Positions 20,278-32,367 are shown, counted from the stretch's first letter. The stretch is DNA of 64,000 nucleotides from Bimastos eiseni (GCA_959347315.1 OY365818.1:7027805-7091804), one strand, 5' to 3'. Notes: a model not told the origin generated them from the sequence alone. Made by a program: numbers and translations.

Positions 20278-20439
20278 CAATAGACCCACCCACCCCACAT
20301 AGTCTACAGAGTTTATTACCACACTCTACATTGGTCAGAGCGTAGGGTGCGTCTGATGCACCCCTGTGGGTTACTTGTGAGCGGGAGGTCGCGGTTCGCT
20401 TCCTGATGTTGGCCTGTTATAAGAGACACAGATCTCAGG

Positions 20440-20612
20440 CTATCACGGTCCCAACACGGAAACCCTAAATGGCGTGGTGTCCATTCAAACGAGTAGCGAT
20501 GGTGAAGGATCTCGCCAGATCAGCTCATTGGAGAAATCAGAAAGGTCGGAACCATACGGTTGCTATATAAAACATATGCGTTAACATTTCCTGTCCACAT
20601 CAAACAATGTAT
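20440..20612 (+). repeat. Dispersed repeat family D, copy 2
   Basis: 'gagtagcgatggtgaaggat', 'cagctcattggagaaatcag', 'ggtcggaaccatacggttgct' match 9721-9885 in order with substitutions. It is non-coding. Confidence 0.55.
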
Positions 20613-20721
20613 TAGCGCACTGAGGTAAAACAGGAGAAAAAAATACAAGTCCTGAATATGTGCAGATGTGTCTACATTTCCTCTCTGTTCATTGTGCGCA
20701 CGCATAGTCACTGCATATTTA

Positions 20722-20842
<121 letters not shown>

Positions 20843-21173
20843 GTGTGTGTGTTACTACATGCTGCCTGAGAGGCTGGCAGATTCAGACACATCTGCAAAT
20901 GATGCGACTATATTATGTGACGTAAATGACATATTGTTTCAATGACGAAGTTTGTATACGCAAATACAAATATAAAAAATGCACAATACACACGCGTGCA
21001 TATGTACACACAATTGTACACAGTGCGTCCTTGTACAGTGTATCCTTGTAGATACACTTATGCATAAATGTACAAACATATACATATAATGAAATGTATT
21101 TCTGCATATTTGAATATTAACATATGCATAAATTATTATACTTTTGAACACACCATCTCCATTACAATCAGAT

Positions 21174-21648
21174 TTAGATGCGCAGGAACTGAGTCGACTC
21201 TGTTCCGTGTCTTGCATCTGCTGCAACTTCACCGCCTCCACCACCACCAGCAGCAGCAGCAGCCTCCAGCTGAGAGTATCTTCTCGTTCGCCTTCTCCCG
21301 AAGATGCCATCGTGCTTCGAAACGCAGATGTGGCAAATGACGCCGACGATGACGAGCCCTATCCCGAGGCCGGTGATGGCCAGTAAGACGGCCAGTGTAG
21401 GGGTCGTCCAGACGTAGTCCGGTTGGAAGATTAGGGAGATGGTCAGACCGATCGACAGGGTCAGCAGGATGAAGATGCCGTACATCAGTAACATCGGAAT
21501 GAGATCCCGCAATTCCGTCGTGCAACTCCAGCAGCAGAGGGGCGACTGTAGTTGCCTGGAGGGTGGTTCCGCACGAGTGATCTTCATAGTCGGTCTCTGC
21601 CACTCCGTGGAGAAAGGTAATTGGCACGGAACGATGTACGGCTCAAAC
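21174..21648 (-). CDS. Putative last exon, second two-TM membrane protein
   Basis: The minus-strand acceptor 'gttttttcatcaatgttattgaaag' precedes 21648 and the frame runs to a stop at 21174. It encodes FEPYIVPCQLPFSTEWQRP, a CCWSC motif, TM1 (IPMLLMYGIFILLTLSIGLT), a short loop, TM2 (LAVLLAITGLGIGLVIVGVI), CHICVSKH, then a basic stretch (FGRRRTRRYSQ) and an Ala5-Gly6 run. The last base of a split codon is supplied here, so the previous exon must end in phase 2. The topology (two TM, Cys, SK, polar tail) mirrors the exon at 17492-17847. The family is not recognised. Confidence 0.5.
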
Positions 21649-22016
21649 CTTTCAATAACATTGATGAAAAAACCGTAGATAGTGAACGCTTGTAGATACC
21701 TAATATTATGTTGACGGGAGCTAGTGAACTTTAATATATTTAGGCTGTGCAAACACATCGTGGTCTAACGATCAGTATTTTGCCCGATGATCACTCATTT
21801 CAGGTCACCCTTATTATAATAGTCTGTGAGGAAGGCAACGGGAAATCACCTCACTCTTCTCATCCCCGGGTGGCCAATGGACCTGCCTTCGGGCAGAGCA
21901 TCATCATCTTATTATAGTATATCCTATTCTTGGAAATGGTCATGTTTTACAGATGAATCTTGTCGCCCCTCATGTATCATGTATCCTGCCAGTAGTTTCC
22001 GTTTAACGATGCTGGT

Positions 22017-22090
22017 GTTAATAACACAGGTCATTGGCGTCATCCACCTCCTTCATGCAGGCTTGGGATTGGCACTTTCAGAGTTCGAGC
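22017..22090 (+). repeat. Dispersed repeat family A, diverged
   Basis: 'ataacacaggtcattggcgtc', 'cacctccttcatgcaggcttgggattggcactt' in order. It lacks the 5' 'TTTAACGACACTGT' block. Confidence 0.55.
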
Positions 22091-22514
22091 GGGGGCGATG
22101 TAAGGCTCATCAGTATGAGGTTCATTATGAGGTTCTATACAGCGTTCCTTCAAGACAATCTGCTCAGAGACTCAGTGGTGCTCCCGATATAATCCTGGTG
22201 AAACGGAAGAGTATTAAGGTGGAGAGGAATGTTAGTGCACAGAAATAGCAGTGCATTATCTATCACTTAACGCACCTATACCAACCCACAACGGTGTGTA
22301 ATACTGTGTATATATTCTAGTTAATATATTTTATATTTTCGTTTAATTGCAAATTAACAAAGCGCGGTATGATTACAAACGACCTATGAGCGAATAATGA
22401 CGAATTATTACAGGAATCGATTAACCGTCGGCAGCCAAGCAGAGGGCTATTAACAGTATACTTAGAATTCAGCCAGCGCCGCCGCCTAGCGACAAAAGGA
22501 CTAGCCAACCTTAC

Positions 22515-22815
22515 GGGGATACGGGTTTAGAACTCAGTTCCTCAGCTCTGACCTCATCTAGCCAGTATCTTTGCCCTCACTAGTTCCTGTTATCATAACT
22601 GTGATTGCAATTCAGACAATTTGTATTGAGTGCCTGACAGAGCAACATATTAAGCAGATTTTCAGATGTTTCCTTTTAACACGTGCTGACTTTTGGCCGC
22701 ATGATCACGTATGGAAATAGAGTTCTCTACGTCTCTGTCTTCTTATAATAATCATATTATATGCGTTGGCAAACAGACGATGCGACACTGAACAAGAATA
22801 TTCTGGACTTGAACA
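22515..22815. repeat. Local duplication, left copy
   Basis: 22641-22815 ('acatattaagcagattttca', 'tgtttccttttaacac', 'ggccgcatgatcacg', 'tatatgcgttgg', 'actgaacaagaatat') is repeated at 24088-24251. 22515-22600 ('ctgacctcatctagccagta', 'tcactagttcctg') is repeated at 23105-23185. The right copy is split by about 900 bp that includes a hAT-type element. Confidence 0.65.
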
Positions 22816-23104
22816 TAGCAGATTCTGCTTATGCAAGTATGTATACAGTGCGGATCGTTCACTATCAGTTGTAATATATCAGGCAGTGAGGATAAGAACT
22901 TGTCAAAATGAAGAGGCTACTCCTCTTCATAACAAGTCTGAAATGCGTCATACATACTACCCACCCACATAATTACATGCTGATCTCCCCCTTACAGAAC
23001 CTTACAGGTTTTTTATTCAGAAAGAACATGAGCGATCAACTCTGATGCGAAGTGAGCAAATATAGGTTTTCTATTAATCTGATCCTGGGGCATGTTGTTG
23101 TGAG

Positions 23105-23185
23105 GAGTCGAAGCCTACTTCGCCCAAACTGACCTCATCCAGCTAGCATCTATGCTCTCAAGAGTTCCTGCTGTGGGCTATAAAT
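23105..23185. repeat. Local duplication, right copy (first part)
   Basis: 'ctgacctcatccagctagca', 'tctatgctctcaagagttcctg' corresponds to 22545-22600 with scattered changes. Confidence 0.5.
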
Positions 23186-23289
23186 AGTTCCTATGTGCAA
23201 CACAACATTTATACCTTCGCTTTTTAAAATCATCTTATAACATCGTATTTTACTAATTATATTTAAAGACGGAATGTTGAAGAGACAGG

Positions 23290-23465
23290 CAGGGCCGTGC
23301 CGATTTATAATTGCGCCCTGTGCCTAACATCAATCTGGCGTCCCCACATTATGGAAAATAGTGCATTTTATGGAATAATAAGTTATTCCATCCAGAAATT
23401 TGCGTCCTTTCCACATTCGCACCATGGGCCACGGCCACGCTGGCCCCCACCTCGGTACGGCCCTG
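23290..23465. mobile_element. hAT-type miniature element, 176 bp
   Basis: Begins CAGGGCCGTGCC and ends GTACGGCCCTG. It is flanked by identical 8-bp repeats GAGACAGG at 23282-23289 and 23466-23473. It is of the same family as 8448-8632 (shared 'attgcgccctgtgc', 'aataataagttattccatcc', 'atttgcgtcctttcc'-like blocks). It is non-autonomous. Confidence 0.93.
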
Positions 23466-24087
23466 GAGACAGGCCCTGTTAAAGGATGCTGAAGATGCAC
23501 ACCTTTTGAAGAAAACAAAGGCTCTATTTGAGGTCACACATAACAGTTAATATCCAAGACAATTTTAAAGAAGCACTGGGCCCGAGGTCCGAAAAAGCTG
23601 GGTAGGCCGCCTTGCTCTAATCTGTAAAGAGGATACGCCTATCCGCAAACGACCTGATAAGGTAAGTTTTATAACCAGAGTAATCTGCACAGAGGTCGTG
23701 ATTTGAAGTAAAACCACTTCAAGACAGCATACAAAGCGACTGGTGAATAGATTCATCTGTTGACACAATCGATGCAACCAATTCTCGATATATTCTAATT
23801 TTTGAGTTAGCGAAGCAGCTTACTGATACGTGAAGATTAGGCGGCAGAAGGTTTTCAGTAACTTTCCGCTATTAAACAGCATCACAACGTAAATTAAACC
23901 TCTTTAGAAATGATCATAGATCTGACATCGGCCTAATACTGTCAAATGCCTGCATGGCGTCATAGCAACGAGGCTTAAAACAATGACATCAGTTGGTTTT
24001 TAAGACGCAGATGGTGACGTCATAATTGCACAAAAACGTGCATATTCACGGCATCGTCGCAATAGAGTCTCCAAGATAAAATACACA

Positions 24088-24251
24088 GCTACATATTAAT
24101 TAGATTTTCAGCTGTTTCCTTTTAGCACACGATTACGTTGGCCGCATGATTACGCATGGAATGATAATACTCTCGTCGTCTGTCGAAATTACTATATGCG
24201 TTGACATACAGGAAAGGCAATACTGAACAAGAAAATATCCCCACTAGAACG
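24088..24251. repeat. Local duplication, right copy (second part)
   Basis: 'acatattaattagattttca', 'tgtttccttttagcaca', 'ggccgcatgattacgcatgg', 'tatatgcgttgac', 'actgaacaagaaaatat' matches 22641-22815 in order. The shared blocks are separated by equal spacing, which argues for a segment duplication rather than chance. Confidence 0.65.
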
Positions 24252-24517
24252 ACAAAAAATGGAACTTGTCGCAATTCGTCGTCGTGCTTTTAACAGTCAT
24301 CGAAGTTCGTGAGTGCCGGTCTGCAGTTTAGGCTGAATCACTCACTGCTTTCAAGCCAATTCAATACGACTGAAAGCGCTCGCTTGTCTCTGAAGACTGA
24401 TAGCAAACAGTCGATCGGCCACCTGCCTCGCGTGTCCGACGGCCGCTCTGTTTTTGTCGAAGTGAACATATCTCAGTCGATATACTGGCATGGCTGATTT
24501 TTTTCGATCTGACATAC

Positions 24518-25088
24518 CCAACCGAGCCGGGTCATCGCTGGCCGTTGTTACCGACCTCTGATCGTCGATTCGATTCTGCTGAAGGTTACTAACTCCGTTT
24601 CGCATCGGGCAATCTCGCTCTGCGTCGGAGAACGGCGCGTGACCGTCATGAGTGTCCAATGCGACAGTGTTGTCTTCGTCATCCATCAGATGAAGGCTCG
24701 GTAAGACAACGGTTATCAATCGTTTCGGTCGAATGATTTCCGCAGTAACCAGGTTTTCGCTCGCATCGCCACCTCCGTTTGTACTTGTTGCCTCCCTGGA
24801 ACATTTGCAAGGAGGGACTCTTAAGTCAGCAACTGGCTGACTATACTCCAAGTTTCTTGGTGTATCACTGTTGCGTCGACGTCGGTTGAACTCATATGCA
24901 GTGGGCATGCGTTTCGAAAGATGTGAACCTGTTCGCTCGTGTGTCTTGGCGGAAGACACATGGAAGCCAATGGTGTGCGGTCGCTTTGAACCGACAGAGC
25001 TCACGTCGAATGGGTTGGACACGAAGGGACCGGGTCCAGCGAGTTGGTAGAATGAGCGAACCCGTTGCAGTCTCAATTTCTCTGCCAT
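24518..25088 (-). CDS. Putative first coding exon, hydrophilic protein
   Basis: A long minus-strand open frame. A Met at 25088 follows a plausible acceptor (…atttaatttgttacag, 25099) in the 5' UTR. A consensus donor GG|gtatgt at 24517 would end it after 190 codons in phase 1 (…DDPARL + G). The frame stays open to 24351, making 245 residues if unspliced. It is hydrophilic with no signal peptide: MAEKLRLQRVRSFYQLAGPG, a basic FNRRRRNS, a short CKC, and an acidic LHLMDDEDNTVAL. It is compatible as the cytoplasmic N-terminus of the two-TM exon at 17492-17847, but the join is inference. Confidence 0.45.
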
Positions 25089-25306
25089 TTAAACTGTAAC
25101 AAATTAAATAGGTTTGTCAGTAAATAAATATTTGTTTACTGTACACAACTGAGACGTACTATTAGGCCTACTGAATAATTTTGGACAAGCTTAGTATACT
25201 ATCAATCTGCAACGTAGGCATAATAAATAATAACCCAGGCATGTTAGCAAGATGCACTGACCCTCCAAATCCGACTCATGCATAGCGTCACTGTCAAGGT
25301 TAGGTT

Positions 25307-25395
25307 AGTTGCAACATAACGACACTGTGATGACATAGATCATTAGCGTCGCCCTCCTCCTATTTCCAGACTTGGGACTGGCACGGTCTAATTGC
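25307..25395 (+). repeat. Dispersed repeat family A
   Basis: 'gttgcaacataacgacactg', 'atcattagcgtcgccctcct', 'cagacttgggactggcac', all three landmarks in order. Confidence 0.85.
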
Positions 25396-26286
25396 AAACA
25401 GTGACGGGGTTGCCAGTATCAAAAACAAAGCTCAAATACAGACCCGGCTAAGCAAGTGATAAAATGTCTATGTGCTTATAATCTTACTTATGATGAATTG
25501 GCTGTAACGCCTGTTCCTAAGACTTACTTGTAAACTTAATAATTTTGCTAAACTAGGACAGGAAACCCACACGACTGTTTCCAATCACATTTCTTCAGTT
25601 CGCTGCAGCATTTCGATATTTTATTATATTGATCATTTAAAATTAATCACAGCTTTGTTTCGTTTCAATACCCACATCAATATGTTGATTTAGACTGCTA
25701 ATATCAGAGCTGGGCCTACCTGCATAGATTATGTAATAAGATCGCAATATGTGAGTCTTGCTGTGTCGCTCTGAAGTCCAGGGACTTGTGTAGTCAATTA
25801 TGTTGTACACAATAATGAACAGCAAGCTCTTCTCAACTTGCAGCACAAGTTACTGCAAAGCAAATGCACCGCGAGGCTTGGCTTAAATTCGTCTGCGCTT
25901 ACAACAGAGTTCACGGGCTCATGGACGAAAGCCGTGGTTTGACAAGTGTCGCACTTCTGTATAATTGAATATCAATTGGACCTCGCAAGGACTCAGTTAT
26001 GCGGGCAGAATCTGTTGGCATCTGATGCGGTTTGCACGAAATGCCTACATGCGAATTCCGTAGGTTTTGCATCTGTTTTAATTGAATACAAAGTTCAAAT
26101 GAAATGAACCGTCTTCAGCTATATGTACTTCAGAGGCATTTAATTCACTTTGACTACATTAAATGACCAAGCTACGGTGATTGATCTAGATCTTGCTGGT
26201 TTGAGTTTCTCCAATGAACTAAGCTAACTGTTATTCGTTAAGTCAATATAACCATCTATTGATGAGGTCAGGTGTCATGACCACAA

Positions 26287-26355
26287 CAAAAGCGATAAGC
26301 GTCGCCCTCCTTCTTTATCCATGCTTGAGACTGGCGCAACCAGAGTGCGAGCAGT
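26287..26355 (+). repeat. Dispersed repeat family A, 3' part
   Basis: 'aagcgtcgccctccttcttt', 'ccatgcttgagactggcgca', then 'gagtgcgagcagtg'. The 5' block is missing. Confidence 0.75.
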
Positions 26356-26820
26356 GAGCAGTATTGATTGCTTGGGTTGGCACAATGTTTGTTCCTCTGA
26401 ATATATGGCAACTTTTAACGACTGGACAAACACTATAGACGCCCCCAGACATGGCAAAACAAGGATCATCAAATCTGGTCTTGTAGATCTGTATTTATAT
26501 ATAGCCACACACGAAAAGATAGAAACTAATGGAGGAAAGCAATAAATTTTGATAGCATGTTCATGGGCTTGAGGTTGGACCCATATATGATCTCTTATCG
26601 GGTACCAAATAGGAATATGGGTACTGTGTGGAATCCGTGTTGGTATACGATACGATATATACGTTACATACGATATACGCCGACAGAGCAATAGGGGTTG
26701 TTGAAAAATTTGGTCATGCAGCGATGTTTACCGATAAAGGGAGCTGATATTATGATTCAAAGTGTTGACAGAAACCCGAAAAATTCAATTTTACAAACGT
26801 GACGGCAACCTTAAATTGCC

Positions 26821-27023
26821 ACACGCACACAACTACATACAAGACCACTTACACATACAGACACAGACACACAAATCCACTTACACATACAGACACAGAC
26901 ACACAAATCCACTTACACATACAGACACAGACACACATTATATGTACAGTATAAACGTAACGTGTGTGTGTGTGTGTGTGTCTGTGTCTGTATGTGTAAG
27001 TGGATTTGTGTGTAGTTGTGTGT
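26821..27023. repeat. Minisatellite with inverted counterpart
   Basis: The left arm has three tandem copies of about 32 bp ('ccacttacacatacagacac' plus 'agacacacaaat') preceded by 'cacacaactac'. After a 24-nt spacer the right arm 26961-27023 reads its complement ('tgtctgtgtctgtatgtgta', 'agtggatttgtgtgt', 'agttgtgtgt'). It can form a long hairpin. Confidence 0.9.
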
Positions 27024-27029
27024 ATATGT

Positions 27030-28744
27030 ATGGTAGCTATAATATTTCACGATCTTGGCCATAATAACGTGTCGTTATTGAACACTTACTGATTTTTGGA
27101 AAAGGACTTGAAACAGGTGTGATGTCCGCTCTTTGCAGTGGACTGTGGAGGGACTGTGGAGGGAATATCCTGTTCTAGAGATCAAGGGTCGTTCGAGAGT
27201 GCAGCCTACTACTGAAGGCGACTTTTAGAACAATATTATAGGGCTCGTCTTTAAAGTGATAAAAATCAATCACTGTTAAGTGCGTGTTGGACACGCGTTC
27301 GCTATCTTATCATTGCGCTGACTTAATTGCTTTTCTCACATGGGATCACTTGAACTCAATTGCCGTCTGGACACGATCAGACTTCTTAAACCCAATAAAA
27401 CGAGATTAATTCGTTATCATAAGATCAATTTACTTGTAACTCGTTACAAGAGTAGGTAGTATTCGACCTCTGAACGGATTGCGTGAGATAAACCGTCTCG
27501 ATAACGGACGGTCACGTTTTGTTAGGCTTTGTTAGGCCTAGCAATTCGTTTCGGAAAACATACGATAACCACATGCTTACTATAGACCTAAGAATTGAAG
27601 CCAGTTATGCAAATGCGTGCAACAACCAGCCTTTGATAATTATAAGAAATCATCGATTAGTAATGTTATTCCGCACCAGAGAGTGTGTAGACAGGATTGA
27701 AACTGGCATTCGTTCTTGAGTTGGATAACGAGGTAGCTAGCAAGAGTCGTAATCGTGATCTCGCGAATTGTATGCGGCGTCCAAATATTTAACTTGAAAA
27801 GAAACCAACAGTCTAAATATGCCTAATATATGTACACTCTATTTGACGAACTTTAGCGTTATTACTCGTGTAATGTGATTGCAATGAATTATACTGGTGT
27901 GGCTAACCTGGCCAATTCTTTCCCGACTTCTGTAGTATTTGTTTACGTGATACACTCAATACTGGCGCATCGTAAAGCAGAAATTCTGAGATGTTGAATT
28001 CTGGGTAATATTATATTCTCTGGTATATGATTGCAATAATCTGAATGATTTAAGGATGTGAAGAACAATGATCTGAAAGATAGTCTTAAGACTGCATCTG
28101 ATAATTTAAACGATCTGAAGAAACAAAGAAATGTTGAGGCACAACTTGAAGGCGAACATTTACAACACATTTTTAAAAACGGTATCACATTCACCTAAGT
28201 AAAAAAGCAGCAGAGGGGTAGCGGCTCTTGACTTATGCAGAATGGGCCATGAGGGGGCCGGGAAACCCGACCGAGGGCCCAGCTGGATATCTGGTTTCGT
28301 CAATACTGAAAGTAAACTAACATTTAGAGGGCCCACCGAGTTGCCATAAAATCAGTTGGTGGGACACTGGCTCCCTCTCGAGCCACCCCTGTAGAACCAC
28401 CACTGTAGCAGATTAATTGTGACATTGAAACACACAAGTCTTCGCAAGATAAGCTGGTTAACATAACAACATCGATAAATCAAACACAGTCTTTCCATCC
28501 CATGCAGTCAATCGTAGATATTTCTGTTGCACATAAATAAATCAACACAAAAAAGCTTAAATTAAATAATAATGCCTACAGATGTACACACTTGTGAAAG
28601 GAGATGTCAGATTCATCTGTAAACGTTTGAATAAATACAAAAACACAAATAAGAACCTTTAGCATTGGAAACAAATCTGAGGCACAGTAAATGTACTCAA
28701 GCACTTAAAAGAAGTTTCAATCAAATAAAGCCTGCAGGACAATC
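27030..28744. other. Intergenic stretch downstream of the collagen gene
   Basis: No supported exon. A possible TIR-like fragment lies at 28213-28426 (shares 'agaaccaccactg' and nearby blocks with 5061-5227). Two small open frames (27519-27719, 27943-28194) are unassigned. Confidence 0.4.
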
Positions 28745-28766
28745 AAGTTTTAGATAAATCACTAAA

Positions 28767-28772
28767 TTTTAT
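28767..28772 (-). terminator. Candidate poly(A) signal for collagen gene
   Basis: TTTATT on the plus strand is AATAAA on the coding strand, about 1.9 kb after the proposed stop codon. No transcript evidence, so the 3' end is tentative. Confidence 0.35.
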
Positions 28773-30646
28773 TAATAAATGCAAGCATAGTGATTCCCTA
28801 TTTAGATCGCGTGGTACACAAATTCCAGTCTACGGGCAAAGCTGGTATCAGCAACTTGTTGGGGTTGAACTGTACAGAGCGAGTTTCACATATAACTAAA
28901 CAGCTTTGCTAAAATCAGTTTACTTTCAAATGGCGGGCTTCCCATCGTTGAACAAATAACAACTTCAAGAATCAATTGCAGTTCAGCGCATACCGTGAAG
29001 GTTAAGTTGAACGAGATCTATGCTGAGTGAAATACCAATCGCTGAGATCCTCAAACAATTACAAAGATATCAGCAAGCACACGCAGAAATCCGAAACCAG
29101 TTTCCGGTACAAATGAACGTGGCTTAGTATATCCAGGCACGTTTCCGTTAAGAGACTATACATTATATTTTATGGATAGGCGTAGGCACAATGGTCGCAG
29201 ACACAATAGATCGACAACTGTTTTACCAGACAATATTCTACTACAGCAGCTGTGATGGGCTCTTACAACTACCGAATCGACTAACTACTTGCTGTACCTA
29301 CTCTCAAAATTATGGCTAACAAGTAGCTAGAACTACTTTTGATGACAAGAGAAGCTACAGAGTATTTAAACACCACTTTTGCAATAATCACAACTACTAT
29401 TATTGTTAACTACTTTTCAGATGTTCCACAGTTCTTACCAATTAACACATATTTACGCAATCTTCAGCGCATCTGACGGACGAATAACTGATTAAATAAT
29501 AATTTATAAGATACGCTTTAGGCTGTAATCTAGGTACACCTGCGTTATCACACTTAAATATTTCTAGCCACGTAGGCCCAAGTTAAACTTCTCCAATTAT
29601 TGTCTAGAGCGAAATGCTATCAGCAAAAGGCGTTGAAGTCTGGCAGAACTATCACACACTCACAGCTCAATTGCCATAGTTAATCAGATTTTCAATTTAT
29701 GTCAGTGTAATTCCAGACAAAAATAGTATTTTTAGACGTAACCACAGTCACAATAGTCAATAACTATCGATGAATACAGTTAAGATGACACTTGAAAAAA
29801 ACAATGCAAAGTCACAAATGAAGAAATTCCTAGTTAAAGTAGGAACTGCAAAACGACAAAGAAGAAGTTGGTTATTCAGTTACAATCAATTAACCAGACA
29901 TATATGAAGACTCGGAAGTAAATTATATTCTAACATCAACATTTAAAAATCCAGATCCCATGCTTTTGCATTGGTAAGTAATAAACTGGTCTAGCACTTC
30001 ATTCTTTTTAAAATCTCCTGCTTGCAGTCAAGAGCTCCGCCAATAAACTTAATGCAAAACCTTTGGCGAAATCAAGCCAACAGTTGTAAGTGTTGTAAGC
30101 ATTCATGTAGCGGTCAAAATCTTTACAGCACCGTACAACGCGATGAACTCTCTGTTTGTATACGGTTTTCACACCGCGACTTAAACGGTGCTTTGTACAG
30201 CTGACAAGTCCAAATGTAATCGACTGCTGTACTTACGTCTAACTAATATAAACATAGATCATTGTCGCGAAAAAGTAATAAAAACAATTACCGAACGAAC
30301 GATCCTTGAACGCAGCTCTCCAACGACAAACCCGTGCAGTAGTTCAAAGTCTCGAAAACGCGTCCTCAAGGTGCTGTTCATCGCACGCTAAGTGCTATGG
30401 CTCGACGTTTATAACGCATGCGGTCGCACGACTACAAGAAATACTAGCACATAAGTCTTCACATCGTCTTTATGTCTGGTCGACTGAAGTGTCCGTAAAG
30501 CGAGTCATTTCGAGACCAGGTCACCAGTCCTTGCACGCCTTCATCGCCCCTCCAGTGTTAATCGATTCTCTCCGGCTACCAATGTATCGTTGTCCATGTT
30601 ACACGCGAAATACGATTTCATCGAACTTTGGTGGAAATCAAGGTCT
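28773..30646 (-). CDS. Collagen, candidate terminal exon (stop + 3' UTR)
   Basis: A strong acceptor on the minus strand (tttacatcacatctctttcag) opens at 30646. In the phase required by the previous exon it reads Arg-Pro then TGA at 30640-30638. The protein would end …[12 protein letters not shown]. The rest is 3' UTR. Reading through the previous donor instead would add 14 residues before a stop. The choice needs RNA data. Confidence 0.45.
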
Positions 30647-30999
30647 CTGAAAGAGATGTGATGTAAAGCAGATGTAAAATAAAACTCCTGTATAGTAAAA
30701 GTAAGGGTCTCCATGACTCGTTGCTAAACTTATTAGTTTAATGTTCGTCTTGTCGATAAATTGGTTGAGTTTAATTTATCGAGTCTTGTCAATCGGAGTT
30801 CCTCTCAGCGATTATCTAGCGAGGCGCTATATAAATTGTAGATTCACTAAAGATGCAATAAAACACACCATAGATACACTAATAGACGATGAAAATCCAA
30901 TATGATGATGTAGGTCTATGATAACTCTCCACCTGTGGTCCAACCACAGAGTTTATCAAGTCTAAGTCATCCTTCATTAGTCGCGGGCACGTGGGTACG

Positions 31000-31085
31000 T
31001 TCTTGAAGACGCGCTATAAAAATACTCATAATCAACGTTACAACGAATCAATGAACGAATAGAGGAATGAATGAATGAATGAAGA
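31000..31085 (+). repeat. Family B repeat end with GAAT tail, in collagen intron
   Basis: 'cttgaagacgcgctataaaa' followed by CGAATCAATGAACGAAT-type tetramers. Same order as at 32715-32845. Confidence 0.5.
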
Positions 31086-31236
31086 TGAGCTGATGGAGTC
31101 GGATGAATCTCATGTAATATACGGAATATAGCTATCCATCGCTGATGCTAAGGCAGGAAGCTCTTCTGAATTTGAGAAAAAAAGTTAATCGAGGTTAAGA
31201 ATTAGTGCATAGAGTTGTGGTTCTTATAAAACTTAC

Positions 31237-31323
31237 CTCGTGCCGTGCAACTTTCCATCCACATCCAGGTAACGGCAAACCATCAGGGCCCATTGGGCAG
31301 GGTGCGTCTAATCCAGGAACTCC
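31237..31323 (-). CDS. Collagen exon, C-terminal Cys motif (NC4-like)
   Basis: 29 codons with donor GAG|gtaagt at 31236. The first residues GVPG close the last triple helix, then [19 protein letters not shown] and KVARHE. The two Cys spaced 12 apart and the Pro/Gly/Asp frame are the family signature that ends MACIT collagens. They probably form inter-chain disulfides. Confidence 0.88.
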
Positions 31324-31555
31324 CTTTATGAACACCAGAACCGGTTACAAGTAGGCACATGTACATGTGTATTTTGCACACCTATGTCTCAACAAAACTT
31401 GTAGTAATTTGGTATGCGTTCTTCAATGAGGCAACATGCATGTAGTAAGTACGACTGTCTATAGGCCTATCAGTACACGTAAGATGGCGCATTTTAAATA
31501 CCTCATTAACGCCTGCACCTTTGGCTATCCAACGCAGTAAGGCATGCTACCTTCA

Positions 31556-31690
31556 AGAGAAAAAGAAGGAGGAGAGAGATAGGAGAGAGATAGGAGAGAA
31601 AGGGAGTGAGAAAACGAGGGAGAGGAGAGAGAGGGAAGCTGGGAGAGACAAGAAGAAATAGAGAGAGAGAGAGAGAGAGAGAGAGAGGTG
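31556..31690. repeat. GA-rich polypurine tract
   Basis: About 130 bp of almost pure G/A on the plus strand (GAGAGAGATAGGAGAGA…), ending in a clean (GA)n run. Intronic in the collagen gene. Confidence 0.9.
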
Positions 31691-31974
31691 TAGAGAGTCA
31701 AAGACGAAAACAGCAGTACGTAAATGTACTAAGATGATGAGCGTCGCTGTGATAAACCAATCATTCGAAAGAGATTACCTTGCAACTCCTTGCAGCAGGT
31801 ATTTTATATCGCTTATTTACCTCTACTGCTCCAACCAGTGGGTTAAAGACCAGACCTTTCGATCTTGATTTGCTCTGTGTCACTCCTGATGTATATTTCC
31901 AATGTGGCGCTAAATAGATGTGTATTTACGATAACGATTACTGATATAAAATCCATGTCTATGTATCTCTTTAC

Positions 31975-32064
31975 CTGTTCCCCTTTTTCTCCTTTAGATC
32001 CCTTCTTCCCTCCTTTACCTCTTGGTCCTTTTTCTCCTTGGTGCCCTTTGGAACCCTGGGAACC
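31975..32064 (-). CDS. Collagen exon, 10 Gly-X-Y triplets
   Basis: Acceptor …taacgttttag, donor CAG|gtaaag. Ten uninterrupted, very Lys-rich triplets (GSK, GEK, GKK, GSK, GEK, GEQ), the most basic collagenous block in the chain, and so a candidate heparin-binding stretch (inference). Confidence 0.92.
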
Positions 32065-32367
32065 CTAAAACGTTACATAAAAAGTATACAACCAGGAAGA
32101 AGTAAGCTGGAAAAAAGTTCTGAATATTAGTGTTGTTTTAGAATTGTAGTTCTATAGTTTCCAGTGCATTTATCTCTATCAAATTCAATTCCCGACAAGT
32201 GGCATAAATGTGTTGCTAACTGTAAACTTTCTAATTCGGTTAATGCAACTGGTCTGACAACTTCCCGATCATCCTCAAATCAACTCGCAGACGACACACT
32301 GCGTCGGCTATGCAACAGACATTGTAACCACGAAAACTTCACTCAACAAAACGCTATTTGGCTGTGT

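Larger units (their letters stand above)
25110..26820. other. Intergenic stretch
   Basis: Two family A copies (25307 and 26287). The remaining open frames (25643-25846, 26275-26691) lack domain or splice support. Confidence 0.5.

Noticed and set aside
26762..27064. 100-residue open frame
   Set aside because: Lies across the inverted minisatellite; low complexity.
28213..28426. Complete hAT-type element
   Set aside because: Ends CAGAGGGGTAGC and GCCACCCCTG are partly inverted, but the flanking 8-mers do not match; kept only as a possible fragment.
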